A stretch of 9,271 nucleotides of DNA from an uncultured Collinsella sp. (GCA_902494465.1 CABUTH010000070.1:1-9271), one strand, 5' to 3'. Positions 1 through 8,149 are shown, numbered from the stretch's first letter. The notes: generated from the sequence alone by a model not told the origin. Made by a program: numbers and translations.

Positions 1-1
1 G

Positions 2-982
2 TTCGACCCAACGAAAGCGACCCCCGATGACAAGGTCACGATCGTCGTAAACGACGCACAAGAGTCTTTTGGCACGACAACCTGGTACATCACGGCTGGA
101 GTCACACTCCTTGGCGGCGCGCTGGCATACTTTGCGAGCGGCCGTGCACTCAAGCCGCTACGAGCTTTTGCAGCCCAGGTCGAGCGTGTGCAGCCTGACA
201 ACCTAAGCGAAATCAGACTCAGTGAAGATGTGCCCACCGAGCTACAGCGATGCAGCGCCTCTTTCAACGACATGATCGCCCGTCTTGGCGAAGGGTTCTC
301 TGCACAGCGTCAGTTTACCGGCAACGCCGCACACGAGCTGCGCACCCCGCTCGCCCTTATGCAAGCACAGATTGAACTATTCATCTCCGAGCACTCCGGT
401 TTGCAACCCGAAACAGCCGAGCTGCTCGGCCTGCTACAAGAACAAACCGAGCGCATGTCTCGAATGACCAAGGTATTGCTCGAGATGAGTGAGCTCCGCA
501 GCGTCCCTTGCGGGGACGCTGTTGAACTCGGTCCCCTGTCCGAAGAGGTCCTTACCGACCTTGCGCCACTTGCCGAGAATAAGGACGTAACCCTCGATTG
601 CGCCGGAGACGCTTTGACAATCGGAAGTGATACGCTCCTCTATCGGCTGGTGTTTAATCTGGTCGAAAACGCCATCCGTTACAGCCGCTCCGGCTCGACT
701 GTCAACATCTCCATCAGCGGCAGCGACAGCCACGTGCTCTTGCGAGTCAAAGATGAGGGCCCGGGAATACCCAAGCAGTACCGAGAGAGCATCTTCCAGC
801 CGTTCTTTCGTCTAGACAAATCCCGCAGCAGGGCATACGGCGGCGCAGGACTCGGGCTAGCGCTTGTTTGGGAGATTGCAGCACTTCACGGTGGCACGGT
901 AGAGGTCGAAACAAGTTCCGAGAACGGGACCACTATGCTCGCAAGCCTTCCAAAACGATCCGCAGCATTAACCGAACAGTAA
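2..982 (+). CDS. Sensor histidine kinase, two-component system (5' partial)
   Basis: This is the C-terminal 326 residues of a membrane-bound sensor kinase; the reading frame is already open at base 2, so the start and most of the sensor domain lie outside the window. An internal ATG at 188 is not the start, because the frame upstream encodes a transmembrane helix (about 83-142, WYITAGVTLLGGALAYFA) and a HAMP-like linker (KPLRAFAAQVERV). The HisKA dimerisation domain follows with the H-box AAHELRTPLAL; the phospho-accepting His codon is at 332-334. The HATPase domain shows the N-box (VENAIRYS, Asn at 668-670), the G1 box DEGPGIP (from 752) and the G2 box GGAGLGLAL (from 839). All catalytic motifs are intact, so the kinase should autophosphorylate at the membrane and pass phosphate to a response regulator, which is not visible and probably lies upstream. 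The stimulus cannot be inferred. It ends six bases before a strong hairpin. Confidence 0.95.
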   Translation, partial: FDPTKATPDDKVTIVVNDAQESFGTTTWYITAGVTLLGGALAYFASGRALKPLRAFAAQVERVQPDNLSEIRLSEDVPTELQRCSASFNDMIARLGEGFSAQRQFTGNAAHELRTPLALMQAQIELFISEHSGLQPETAELLGLLQEQTERMSRMTKVLLEMSELRSVPCGDAVELGPLSEEVLTDLAPLAENKDVTLDCAGDALTIGSDTLLYRLVFNLVENAIRYSRSGSTVNISISGSDSHVLLRVKDEGPGIPKQYRESIFQPFFRLDKSRSRAYGGAGLGLALVWEIAALHGGTVEVETSSENGTTMLASLPKRSAALTEQ

Positions 983-988
983 AACGAA

Positions 989-1020
989 AGGGGTCCCGCA
1001 CACGTTTGCGCGGGACCCCT
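989..1020. terminator. Strong hairpin terminator between convergent genes
   Basis: A perfect 11-bp GC-rich stem (AGGGGTCCCGC at 989-999 pairing with GCGGGACCCCT at 1010-1020) encloses a 10-nt loop. On the minus strand the stem is followed by TTCGTTTT (988-981), giving the usual U-rich tail. On the plus strand the following bases (CTCCGTCAAT) are not U-rich. It therefore fits best as the terminator of the minus-strand guaA, whose stop lies 35 bases before the stem. It may also stop transcription of the histidine kinase, which ends at 982. Confidence 0.8.
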
Positions 1021-1055
1021 CTCCGTCAATGCAATTCGCCCAAAAGAGTAGAAGT

Positions 1056-1130
1056 TTACTCCCACTCGACCGTGCCGACAGGCTTAGGCGTGAGGTCGTA
1101 GCACACGCGGCAGATACCGGGGACCTCCCT
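1056..1130 (-). pseudogene. guaA: 3'-terminal remnant of GMP synthase (guaA), last 24 codons
   Basis: Read on the minus strand from 1130 to the TAA at 1058-1056, the sequence encodes REVPGICRVCYDLTPKP then VGTVEWE and stop. This matches the highly conserved C-terminus of glutamine-hydrolysing GMP synthase (family pattern EV.G..RV.YD...KPP.TIEWE), part of the GuaA dimerisation domain. The frame is closed immediately upstream by TAA at 1133-1131, and nothing further upstream resembles GuaA, so at least 95% of the roughly 510-residue enzyme is missing. The fragment cannot be functional. Its terminator appears to survive at 989-1020. It is either the relic of a deleted or rearranged guaA, or the displaced 3' end left when an element inserted into guaA. 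The identification is from remembered family conservation, not from a search. Confidence 0.75.
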
Positions 1131-1167
1131 TTATACGTTCGGCACAATCGTAGGCGATACCCACAAA

Positions 1168-1195
1168 TTCCAGTCCCGAGCAACAAGAGTACAAT
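1168..1195 (+). promoter_or_regulatory. Possible promoter of the LuxR-type regulator gene
   Basis: A good -10 hexamer, TACAAT (1190-1195, five of six matches to TATAAT), lies 16 bp after a weak -35 TTCCAG (1168-1173). Transcription would begin near 1202, leaving a short leader with GGGAG (1219-1223) before the ATG at 1231. This placement argues against the TTG at 1195 as the start, since that codon overlaps the -10. The -35 is poor, so an activator may be needed. Confidence 0.4.
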
Positions 1196-1230
1196 TGCTG
1201 CTAGTGTTGCCAGCTGTTGGGAGATGGAAG

Positions 1231-2235
1231 ATGGACTGCGATGGCTACCCATGCGTTCCCATGCCGTTGATGTGCACCGCCTTTGTGCCGGGGCAGATTG
1301 ACGATGCGGTTGCAGGCATTTCCGACCCCGATTCACGCACCATCGCCACGGCAGAAGCGCTGTACTTTCGCGGACAGGCCACCCTCGCTGCCAAGACCGC
1401 GCGCCCCTATCTTGACGCCACCGACCCCGCGCTGCGCTATTCCGCTTGCTTTATCTGCGGATACGCCAGTCTGTCGCTCAACCGTATCGCCGACGCCCGC
1501 CGGTGCCTTGCTGACATCCTCGATACGCCGGCCGACGAGGAATCGCCCGCCATCCACGCCACACATATCCTATTCTCCTCGGCCGCGAGTGTCCTGCTGC
1601 ACTTGCCTTCCCCGTATTCTGCCGAAGAGTTTTATCCGCTTGCGGCGCATCTGCCCGAAGGCCTGCGCCTGTTCGCCAGCTACGTGATGGCGCATGCCCT
1701 GTACCTGCGCGGCGAATATGGCCGCAGTCTGGGCATGGCGGAAAACGCCCTGATCATGAAACAGGGAAGCTATCCGATCTCGGAACTGTTCCTGCACCTG
1801 GCAGCTTCCATGGCATGCATGAGCCTCAAGGACATCGACGCCGCAAAGGCACACTTCGGAACCGCTTGGAACATTGCACGTCCCGACGGCCTTATCGAGC
1901 TCATTGGCGAGCACCACGGCCTTTTACAGGGGCTCATCGAGGCGTGCCTAAAAACGCAATACCCTGACGACTTCGCTCACATCATCGAGATCACGTATCG
2001 ATTCAGCTACGGTTGGCGGCGCATCCACAACCCCGATTCGGGCGAGGACGTGGCCGACGATCTAACGACCACGGAATTCACCATGGCCATGCTCGCCTGT
2101 CGTGGGTGGACCAACGCCGAAATCGCACGCCATATGGGAGTATCGCCGGGCACCGTCAAAAACCGACTATCCGGCGTATACGCAAAGCTTGGCATCGGCA
2201 CACGCGCCGAGCTGGTCGCGCATATGTTACGTTAG
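1231..2235 (+). CDS. LuxR-type HTH transcriptional regulator with helical N-terminal region
   Basis: A 334-residue cytoplasmic DNA-binding regulator. Residues about 280-334 form a LuxR/GerE helix-turn-helix: TEFTMAMLACRGWTNAEIAR, then HMGVSPGTVKNRLSGVYAKL and a final GIGTRAELVAHML. The family hallmarks are present (A.G.TN.EIA..M.VS.GTVK..L..VY.KLG...R.E). The N-terminal 270 residues are Ala/Leu-rich and look like a helical repeat array of the TPR or MalT type (for example LYFRGQATLAAKTARPYL, LYLRGEYGRSLGMAENAL). No receiver domain and no acyl-homoserine-lactone-binding domain is recognisable. I chose ATG 1231 because GGGAG sits seven bases upstream; a TTG at 1195 would add 12 residues but overlaps the -10 element. 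The gene is followed after 155 bp by a large secreted protein on the same strand, its most likely target. The inducing signal is unknown. Confidence 0.88.
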   Translation: MDCDGYPCVPMPLMCTAFVPGQIDDAVAGISDPDSRTIATAEALYFRGQATLAAKTARPYLDATDPALRYSACFICGYASLSLNRIADARRCLADILDTPADEESPAIHATHILFSSAASVLLHLPSPYSAEEFYPLAAHLPEGLRLFASYVMAHALYLRGEYGRSLGMAENALIMKQGSYPISELFLHLAASMACMSLKDIDAAKAHFGTAWNIARPDGLIELIGEHHGLLQGLIEACLKTQYPDDFAHIIEITYRFSYGWRRIHNPDSGEDVADDLTTTEFTMAMLACRGWTNAEIARHMGVSPGTVKNRLSGVYAKLGIGTRAELVAHMLR

Positions 2236-2390
2236 CGACCGGACTGCCAAGCGCATCGAACGCATTCCGGAACCCGGCGCTTCGCTTGATCAATTTGGAC
2301 ATTTTGACCCTTGAACGGCACTACCGCTACGGGGCGCCTTCTCGCAAAATTGGATTATTTCCACCGATACTTGCGGGATGGGAGCCCAAG

Positions 2391-5300
2391 ATGCTTGATC
2401 GCCGTTCGTTACTTGTCGCCGGAGCGTCCTCGTTAGCGAGCATTATGTTGCCGCGCGTGCCGGGAAGCACAAACGCCTTCATATTGCCGTTCGCGCCCAC
2501 CGAAGCCCATGCCGACGAAAAAGACCCCTTCAGGGTGCTCGTGCTCTCGCGCACCATGTTCGGTGTGGTCGTGGTCGACGTCGCCAACAAGAATACGCCC
2601 ATCACGGGTGCCCAGGTCACACTCACATCGCGCTATGCCGCAGGCAAGCAGCTCACCGCCACTACCGATGACGAAGGCACAGCCATCTTTGAGGTCGCGC
2701 CGCTTTCGGAAGGCTACGTGGACGAGGCGACGCTTCTCGACGCGTACGACTTTAACGGCGGCATCTCCATTAGCATAGCGGGCTACCGCGATGTCGAGAT
2801 TCCCCTCGCGCGTGTCCAAGGCGGCACCGCCATTACCGCACCCACACGTCCGCTCTCCGATGGCGAGCCGTACTTTCGCCAGCTCACATTCGACGAATGG
2901 GACATCCAGTACGCCGACGCCACGTTTATGGCAATGCCAGCGGACGAAGCAGCAAACGACCAGCCCGATACGCACGCTTTTACCGTGCAGGCCCATCTGC
3001 CGCAGGGCGGGCAGGCAACGTTGCATATCAATAAAGTGATGCCCGCTGCGGGCAGCTCATCCGAAACCGTCACGCAGATTGGCCAAGTCAAGACCAGCGC
3101 GTCGGGCGCGGATAATCTGGCGACGTTCACGCTCGAAGACAAGTTCCTCGATGCAGCGTCGAGCCTTCTGGAAGAAGGATGCAAGCTGCGCTTTGTCCTC
3201 GACTACCAGGGCAAAACTTACACGCTCTCCTCCCCCATGGCCGTTGTCACTGCGCCGGCGGCAAAGGCGGAATCCGGATCGACCACTATCGTCCCCACCA
3301 CCATGGACCAAGAGATCACTCCGTTTGATTTCCCCGCGGCGTTTCCCGGCATCGGCGGCAATAAGTTCACGTGCTGGATGCCCACATTTCCGATCCTCTT
3401 CGATTTCTCGTTTGCTGGATACGTGCTGTTTGGCGGAGGATACAAACCAGCCAGCTATATGAACGATTCAGGCAACCCTGATCCGGAATACTGGAAGAAA
3501 TCGCCGCGCGAGTCGGGCGCCAAGCAGGCAAACCGCTACCTCGACGAGATGGAGGGGAAGTGGAATCAGTACAAAAGTATGAGTGCCGGTTCGGGCACCG
3601 ACCCAAGAAACACCAAGCTCCTTCGCCACCATTGCACGCCGCTGTTCACGATGGATATCGCCACACAGCTGTACGGCTCGCTCGCCTACGATTGGGTGGG
3701 CAAAACCTGGGGTAACAACAACGACCCCGCATACGGCAATATTAAGGCCCTCTTCCAGGTAAGAACCGACCTCAATTGGACCGAGCAGTTTACCCTAGGA
3801 CCGGTGCCGTTTTTCCTAAACGTCAACCCCTGGGTGCTGGCGAAGCTGGCGCTCGCCGTGGGTGCCCACACGCACGGCAGCGGCGCGGCGTTTTTTAAAA
3901 ACATTTCGCTCGACTATTCAAACACGTCGGGCTCGTTCACCATCCAGATCGGGCTTGCCGTCACCTTTGGCGCCGGCGTTGCAGGCGTCGCTTCGTCTGC
4001 CGTGCGCGGCGCCGCATCCCTCACGCTGTTCATTGGGTACGAGAAGGCAGATGGACACCAGCTTCCGCGACTGCGCGTAGGTGCAGACGTCGATGTCGAT
4101 GTGATACTCCAGTTCGTAATGTTCAAGTGGACCACCAAGGCTTGGTCGGGGTCGTGGCCCACACTCATCGATTCGTGGAATATGTCGGTGAACAATGGCG
4201 ACCAGTATGTGCTCCAGCGCTCTGAGCTCGCATTAGGTGGAGATACGCCTTATACGCTGGATGCCCGCTTCGGCTCGGCCGGCAACATTGAGGCGGGCGG
4301 CGTGTCGCAATTTATCGCATCGGCCACCATCGTCACCAACGCCGAGCTGCTCGCACGCGCCGAGGTTAAGGCCACTGCCGTAAACGCCGCGCCTGTCGTG
4401 CGCGATTGGGATCAAGCGGTCACGCGCATTGAGCTCGAGGCGGATGCAGAAAGCGACGACACGGGACAGATCGAGCATTTCGTCCATACACTGATAGAGA
4501 ACGACGAAAACGCCGCGCCGATGTATGAGTACACCTATATCGGGCAGGCGACGAACGCCGTTGCTGACCCGAACGCCAATTCTGCCGGCGTGTCGGAGGA
4601 CGAGCGTGGCGGCATAAAACCCTCGAGCGACAACGTGCTGTTTGCTGGCGTGCTCAGCGAAGCCCACATGAAGCTGGCAATGATTGCCGGCGTAGAATGC
4701 CTGTTCCGTATCGCCTCGGTGCGCTACGGCGACAATGGTCGCTCGCGCCTGGTGGTACACACAAAGGCAAACGGAACGTGGTCCGCTCCCACGCCTGTGG
4801 ACTTTCCCCTTGGGTTTGGCGAGGGCGACGTGGAGCGCGACAGCATATACGATTACGACTTCGACGTAGTGGAATATACGGACGGAAGAGGAAACCAGGA
4901 CGCCTACGTGCTGCTGGTCTCGGGCGAGCGCCCCGCCGGCGACAACACCCTTTTCGATACGGCGAGCACATCCGGCATACTGTCCGTTGTGCGCCTGCGC
5001 ATAAGCAACGACGGAGTTCGCGTGATATCGCACACGTCGTGGCGCAGCATCTCGCGCGGCCGCCTTCAGGAGGATGGCTACCATTGCCTGCAGTGCCCGC
5101 GCATCACGGTGGGCAAGACGCTTGTCGACGGACGTCTGTCGGGTGCCTACCTCCACCGCCGCGGAACCACCGCAGAAAAGGCGCTCGGCAGCGAAGCTGA
5201 AGTTGCGCTGGAATGCTTTACCCTGTGGTCGGATGATTTGGGCGACAGTCTCACGTTCCGTCAGGTCCTCCGCTTTCCGCAGGCACCGTCGAGTATCGAG

Positions 5301-6758
5301 CTGGGCGCGCCCGAGAATATCAACGGCAAAATGGTGGTGCCCGTTGCGTACGAGACCGCAGACGGTTGCGGCTGTGCATCGTACGCCGTGATCGGCCAGT
5401 CTATTGCGGGCTGGGGCATTATGTCGCCAGATGCCACAGTACCCCACGCGGTGCCGTGGCCGCAGCACACGGGCTTTTTGGCAACCGTCAACGAGCAACT
5501 GCAGCATATTACTTGGACGCGAGGCGCATCGGCATTTGCAACGCAGCCCGTGGGCGCCGCAGACTGTGGCCCGGCATCGTTTAGCGTAAGCAACAACGGC
5601 AGGTGCGTGCTCTATGTAGAGAACACCGATGGCAAGGTGGGACAAACCTACGACGAAGAAGGCAACCCGGCAGCAGTGATGGGCAAGCACTTCCGCATCT
5701 TCGCCAGCACCTTGGCAGGCGATCTGTTCACGGAGCCGTTCGTGATGTGCGAGCTGGACCATCCCGTCGATCAGATAACGACATTTTTGACGTCGGGAGG
5801 CATGCTCTCCGCGCTCGCCACGCACATTGTGAGCGCAGAGAAGAGCGAGGCAGAGCTGCACGGCATCGAAGTGCCCTTGGTGGCGTGTGCCACTCCGACG
5901 GGCGCGGTCGCTACCTCGGGCGCGGTGGTGCCCGGAGCAGCAGGTGAATCCTTTATGGTCACGGTGCGAAACGACGGCAACACCTTGCTGACCGCCGGCA
6001 CGATCGATCTGTACCGAGAGGGCTCCAGCCAGCCGTTCTCCAGCGCATCCATCGGATTCGGAGTGAACGCACGCATGGCTTCGATCTACGATCCAGAGCT
6101 TGCCGAGGACGCTTCGGCCAACGACATGGCACACGTGAAGTACGCGCTCGAGACGCTGGGCACACGTTTTGCAACGCACCCGCTGGTAGCCGACGACGGC
6201 AACGCCGTGCTGGCACCGGGTTGCACGGCACAGTTCCGCATGAGCTTCGCCATCCCCGAGAGTTGGAGCGACGAAGTGGGCAAACGCGTAACGCTGTATG
6301 CGAAGGCGCGTAATCTGGTGGCGCTCGATCCCGTAACGCTCGAGGAAATTCGACCGGGCGCAAACTCGGCGCTGGGTGCCGTACTGCACGAGCTTCATGT
6401 GCCCGACGCGGCATGCGAACGCTCAGAAGTTCAGGTCGGCGTATGCGACAACGCGGATACGACGGGGCTTCACGATGCACCGATGGCAGCAGACGGCGAT
6501 GGCGGTACGAGTGGCGGCGGTACCGACGAGGGCGGCGGCTCCGGCGGAAGGAGCTCCGGCAGTGGCAAGGACCACAGCAATAACAAGCGCTCCGGAAAAG
6601 CGGGCGCGCTCGCTGGCACGGGCGATGTCAATGCTCCCCTTACGGCAGCCGCTACAGCACTCGCCGCGGCAGGCGCCGGCCTCATCGCCTACAGCGCCCG
6701 CCGCACGGCGCTCGAAAAAGACACCGCCAATGAGGTCAATTCGGATAGGTCTCGCTAG
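2391..6758 (+). CDS. Giant Tat-exported, LAGTG-anchored surface protein
   Basis: A 1455-residue exported protein of no recognised family. The N-terminus, MLDRRSLLVAGASSLASIM, has a twin-arginine-like motif (Arg4-Arg5) and a probable cleavage site after AHA (residue 41). Residues about 57-110 (VVVVDVANKNTPITGAQVTL, then a TTDDEGTAIFEV turn) resemble a CnaB or carboxypeptidase-regulatory-like beta sandwich. A unique aromatic-rich block (about 312-600) follows. A beta-strand-rich, possibly propeller-like region spans about 745-1170 (NGTWSAPTPV near 794), and a CARDB-like stretch (VRNDGNTLLTAGTIDLY) begins near 1190. Cys pairs occur at 899/902 and 993/995. A Gly/Ser linker (about 1368-1405) leads to the sorting signal: LAGTG (1407-1411), a hydrophobic helix and a basic tail (SARR). 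LAxTG is the class E sortase motif of high-GC actinobacteria. ATG 2391 has GGGAG six bases upstream. The frame is open back to 2013, but that part overlaps the regulator gene and would bury the signal peptide. Its role is unknown; adhesion or glycan binding is possible. No catalytic motif was seen. Confidence 0.85.
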   Translation: MLDRRSLLVAGASSLASIMLPRVPGSTNAFILPFAPTEAHADEKDPFRVLVLSRTMFGVVVVDVANKNTPITGAQVTLTSRYAAGKQLTATTDDEGTAIFEVAPLSEGYVDEATLLDAYDFNGGISISIAGYRDVEIPLARVQGGTAITAPTRPLSDGEPYFRQLTFDEWDIQYADATFMAMPADEAANDQPDTHAFTVQAHLPQGGQATLHINKVMPAAGSSSETVTQIGQVKTSASGADNLATFTLEDKFLDAASSLLEEGCKLRFVLDYQGKTYTLSSPMAVVTAPAAKAESGSTTIVPTTMDQEITPFDFPAAFPGIGGNKFTCWMPTFPILFDFSFAGYVLFGGGYKPASYMNDSGNPDPEYWKKSPRESGAKQANRYLDEMEGKWNQYKSMSAGSGTDPRNTKLLRHHCTPLFTMDIATQLYGSLAYDWVGKTWGNNNDPAYGNIKALFQVRTDLNWTEQFTLGPVPFFLNVNPWVLAKLALAVGAHTHGSGAAFFKNISLDYSNTSGSFTIQIGLAVTFGAGVAGVASSAVRGAASLTLFIGYEKADGHQLPRLRVGADVDVDVILQFVMFKWTTKAWSGSWPTLIDSWNMSVNNGDQYVLQRSELALGGDTPYTLDARFGSAGNIEAGGVSQFIASATIVTNAELLARAEVKATAVNAAPVVRDWDQAVTRIELEADAESDDTGQIEHFVHTLIENDENAAPMYEYTYIGQATNAVADPNANSAGVSEDERGGIKPSSDNVLFAGVLSEAHMKLAMIAGVECLFRIASVRYGDNGRSRLVVHTKANGTWSAPTPVDFPLGFGEGDVERDSIYDYDFDVVEYTDGRGNQDAYVLLVSGERPAGDNTLFDTASTSGILSVVRLRISNDGVRVISHTSWRSISRGRLQEDGYHCLQCPRITVGKTLVDGRLSGAYLHRRGTTAEKALGSEAEVALECFTLWSDDLGDSLTFRQVLRFPQAPSSIELGAPENINGKMVVPVAYETADGCGCASYAVIGQSIAGWGIMSPDATVPHAVPWPQHTGFLATVNEQLQHITWTRGASAFATQPVGAADCGPASFSVSNNGRCVLYVENTDGKVGQTYDEEGNPAAVMGKHFRIFASTLAGDLFTEPFVMCELDHPVDQITTFLTSGGMLSALATHIVSAEKSEAELHGIEVPLVACATPTGAVATSGAVVPGAAGESFMVTVRNDGNTLLTAGTIDLYREGSSQPFSSASIGFGVNARMASIYDPELAEDASANDMAHVKYALETLGTRFATHPLVADDGNAVLAPGCTAQFRMSFAIPESWSDEVGKRVTLYAKARNLVALDPVTLEEIRPGANSALGAVLHELHVPDAACERSEVQVGVCDNADTTGLHDAPMAADGDGGTSGGGTDEGGGSGGRSSGSGKDHSNNKRSGKAGALAGTGDVNAPLTAAATALAAAGAGLIAYSARRTALEKDTANEVNSDRSR

Positions 6759-6809
6759 CTCCTAGTTACTTTTGTGAGAGACGCCGACTCGGCTCATCGA
6801 ACACCAAAA

Positions 6810-6841
6810 GGGGCTGGCCCCGATAACTCGGAGCCAGCCCT
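6810..6841 (-). terminator. Intrinsic terminator of the lipoprotein gene
   Basis: An 8-bp stem (GGGCTGGC at 6811-6818 with GCCAGCCC at 6833-6840, extendable by a G-T pair at 6810/6841) is followed on the minus strand by CTTTTGG. It lies about 30 bases after the minus-strand lipoprotein stop. It also sits about 50 bases after the stop of the convergent wall protein and may block read-through from that side, but no U-tract follows on the plus strand. Confidence 0.7.
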
Positions 6842-6870
6842 GAGTCGCCTGACATGGGAATCGCAACCCG

Positions 6871-7884
6871 CTACTTGAGCTTCAATGCCTCCATCATGGG
6901 CGCGGCGGCGTCCCAATCGATCTTCCAGCCAATCGACACGCGGACGGTCTCGCCCGTCGCGGGAGCCGTCGCAAACAGCGTATGGCCGTTGTCGGGACCG
7001 GTAAAGCGCAGCCACGTTATGCCGTTGTACTCGACCTGGTCGGTTGTCGTTTCCTTGCCTTCATAGATCTGCTCCAGGCTTGCAACTTCCTCCTCCGGCG
7101 AGCGCGGGAAGATGCTGATGTTCAGGCGTCCTCCAGTCTCGTCGTGGAAGAAGTTTGCCTTTTCGTGCTCTTCGTTGGACGAATCCAGCGTGTACCCATC
7201 GGCGGCCTCGGTACTGTACGATGCGCAAGCGATGCCGGTCATATTGGCCGCGTCACCAGAATCGGCCACGCCGCCGGCCGCCTTGAACTCCTTGGTCTCG
7301 CATCCCGTGGTGTCAAAGTGCATGGCCTCATGATTCTTGGCGGGGGCGTAAGCGTCTACGAACTCGACAGTGATGGGCCCGTAGTACGCCGTCTTGGGGG
7401 CCCAGAAATACACGTACTCAACGGTCTCGCCCGGGCCGATATCTGGCCTCTTGGAAAGATCGATGCCCTCGTGAAGCTCATCGGGAGCCTCGCTTGCAAC
7501 GTAGTCGAGCACGGCCGCCTTGCCAGAAGTAAACAACAGGTCGCCTGCCTCAAGATCGCCTTGGGCAGCATGCACGTTAAAGGAACTGAACGTCCTGTTC
7601 TTTGTGTTGTTGTTGGTAATCTTGATGTGCAGGTAAAAGCCGTCCTGCTTCTTGGCATCACCGCGATAGAACGTACCGTGAGCCACCGACTCATAGGTAA
7701 TGCCTGCCACCTCGACCGTCTGCGAATCATAGGCCTTGGACTTCTTGGACTTCTCCTGCACAGGTGCGCTCCCGCCCGAGCCACTCGGCGCATTACCGCC
7801 GCAGCCGGCAAGCGTACACGCCAACACAGCCGAAAGCGTCACGGTGGGAATTCCCAACAGCAGTTTCTTTGTCATGGGCCTCAT
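6871..7884 (-). CDS. Two-domain secreted lipoprotein of unknown function
   Basis: A 337-residue lipoprotein. The start MRPMTKK is followed by a hydrophobic segment (LLLGIPTVTLSAVLACT) and the lipobox LAGC with the lipidated Cys at residue 28, so it should be anchored to the outer face of the membrane. A flexible Gly/Ser then Lys-rich linker (GGNAPSGSGGSAPVQEKSKK) leads to domain 1 (about 53-175). Its pattern VEVAGITYESVAHG, then YLHIKITNNNTKNRTFSSFN and GPGETVEYVYFW, recalls the immunoglobulin-like DUF4352/DUF5067 lipoprotein domains; this assignment is tentative. Domain 2 (about 215-337) is a mixed alpha/beta domain (LNISIFPRSPEEEV, YNGITWLRFTG, ETVRVSIGWKID) that I do not recognise. I chose the ATG at 7884-7882 because AAAGGAG lies 11 bases upstream; ATG at 7875 (MTKK) is an alternative. 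A longer open frame to 8010 adds a non-signal-like leader and is unlikely. A weak minus-strand promoter (TTCGCC 7994-7989, TACGCT 7971-7966, 17-bp spacer) is possible. The gene appears monocistronic. Confidence 0.85.
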   Translation of the reverse strand: MRPMTKKLLLGIPTVTLSAVLACTLAGCGGNAPSGSGGSAPVQEKSKKSKAYDSQTVEVAGITYESVAHGTFYRGDAKKQDGFYLHIKITNNNTKNRTFSSFNVHAAQGDLEAGDLLFTSGKAAVLDYVASEAPDELHEGIDLSKRPDIGPGETVEYVYFWAPKTAYYGPITVEFVDAYAPAKNHEAMHFDTTGCETKEFKAAGGVADSGDAANMTGIACASYSTEAADGYTLDSSNEEHEKANFFHDETGGRLNISIFPRSPEEEVASLEQIYEGKETTTDQVEYNGITWLRFTGPDNGHTLFATAPATGETVRVSIGWKIDWDAAAPMMEALKLK

Positions 7885-8031
7885 CGTTCTCACCGCTCCT
7901 TTCGGCTTGCAGCTCATCCGATGCCCGAGCCCCAAGTCGGCCCCGTGGCATCGGCTTCCACTATGAGCGTATGACGAAACACGGCGCGGGCGAAGTGACC
8001 CACGGCCCAAATAACGACCCGCCAGCGTTCC

Positions 8032-8075
8032 TTATGGGCCAAAGGGACTCGCACACGCACGCCCGTGGCCCATAA
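8032..8075. repeat. Spaced inverted repeat TTATGGGCCA / TGGCCCATAA
   Basis: TTATGGGCCA (8032-8041) is the exact reverse complement of TGGCCCATAA (8066-8075), with 24 bp between. A related copy occurs upstream: GGCCCAAATAACGA (8004-8017) matches GGCCCATAAAACGA (8067-8080) at 12 of 14 positions. Three related half-sites in 77 bp suggest binding sites for a dimeric regulator, possibly acting on the leftward lipoprotein promoter. No protein partner can be named. Confidence 0.5.
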
Positions 8076-8149
8076 AACGAGACGCTTGTCCCAATGTTCG
8101 ATTCGATCCATCCGCAAACAAGGTAGGGCGCCTCCAGCCGCCTTCAAAC

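Noticed and set aside
968..1336. 122-codon minus-strand frame across the guaA remnant
   Set aside because: It is in a different frame from the guaA tail, runs through the terminator hairpin and into the regulator gene, and has no recognisable features.
2286..2332. Possible promoter elements (TTGATC, TTGGAC, TTGACC) before the giant gene
   Set aside because: Several -35-like hexamers occur, but none has a credible -10 at 16-18 bp. The wall-protein gene may use an activator-dependent promoter or read-through from the regulator gene.
2013..2390. In-frame N-terminal extension of the giant protein (126 codons)
   Set aside because: It overlaps the end of the LuxR-type gene, lacks protein-like character, and would place the signal peptide internally. 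The ATG at 2391 has a good ribosome binding site and begins a classic leader.
4233..6398. 721-codon open frame on the minus strand
   Set aside because: It lies wholly antisense inside the giant wall-protein gene. Long antisense frames are common in GC-rich coding DNA. Its translation is rich in Arg, His, Cys and Val, with no domain, signal or ribosome binding site.
6982..7974. 330-codon plus-strand open frame
   Set aside because: It is antisense to the lipoprotein gene, which has a lipobox, a ribosome binding site and its own terminator on the other strand.
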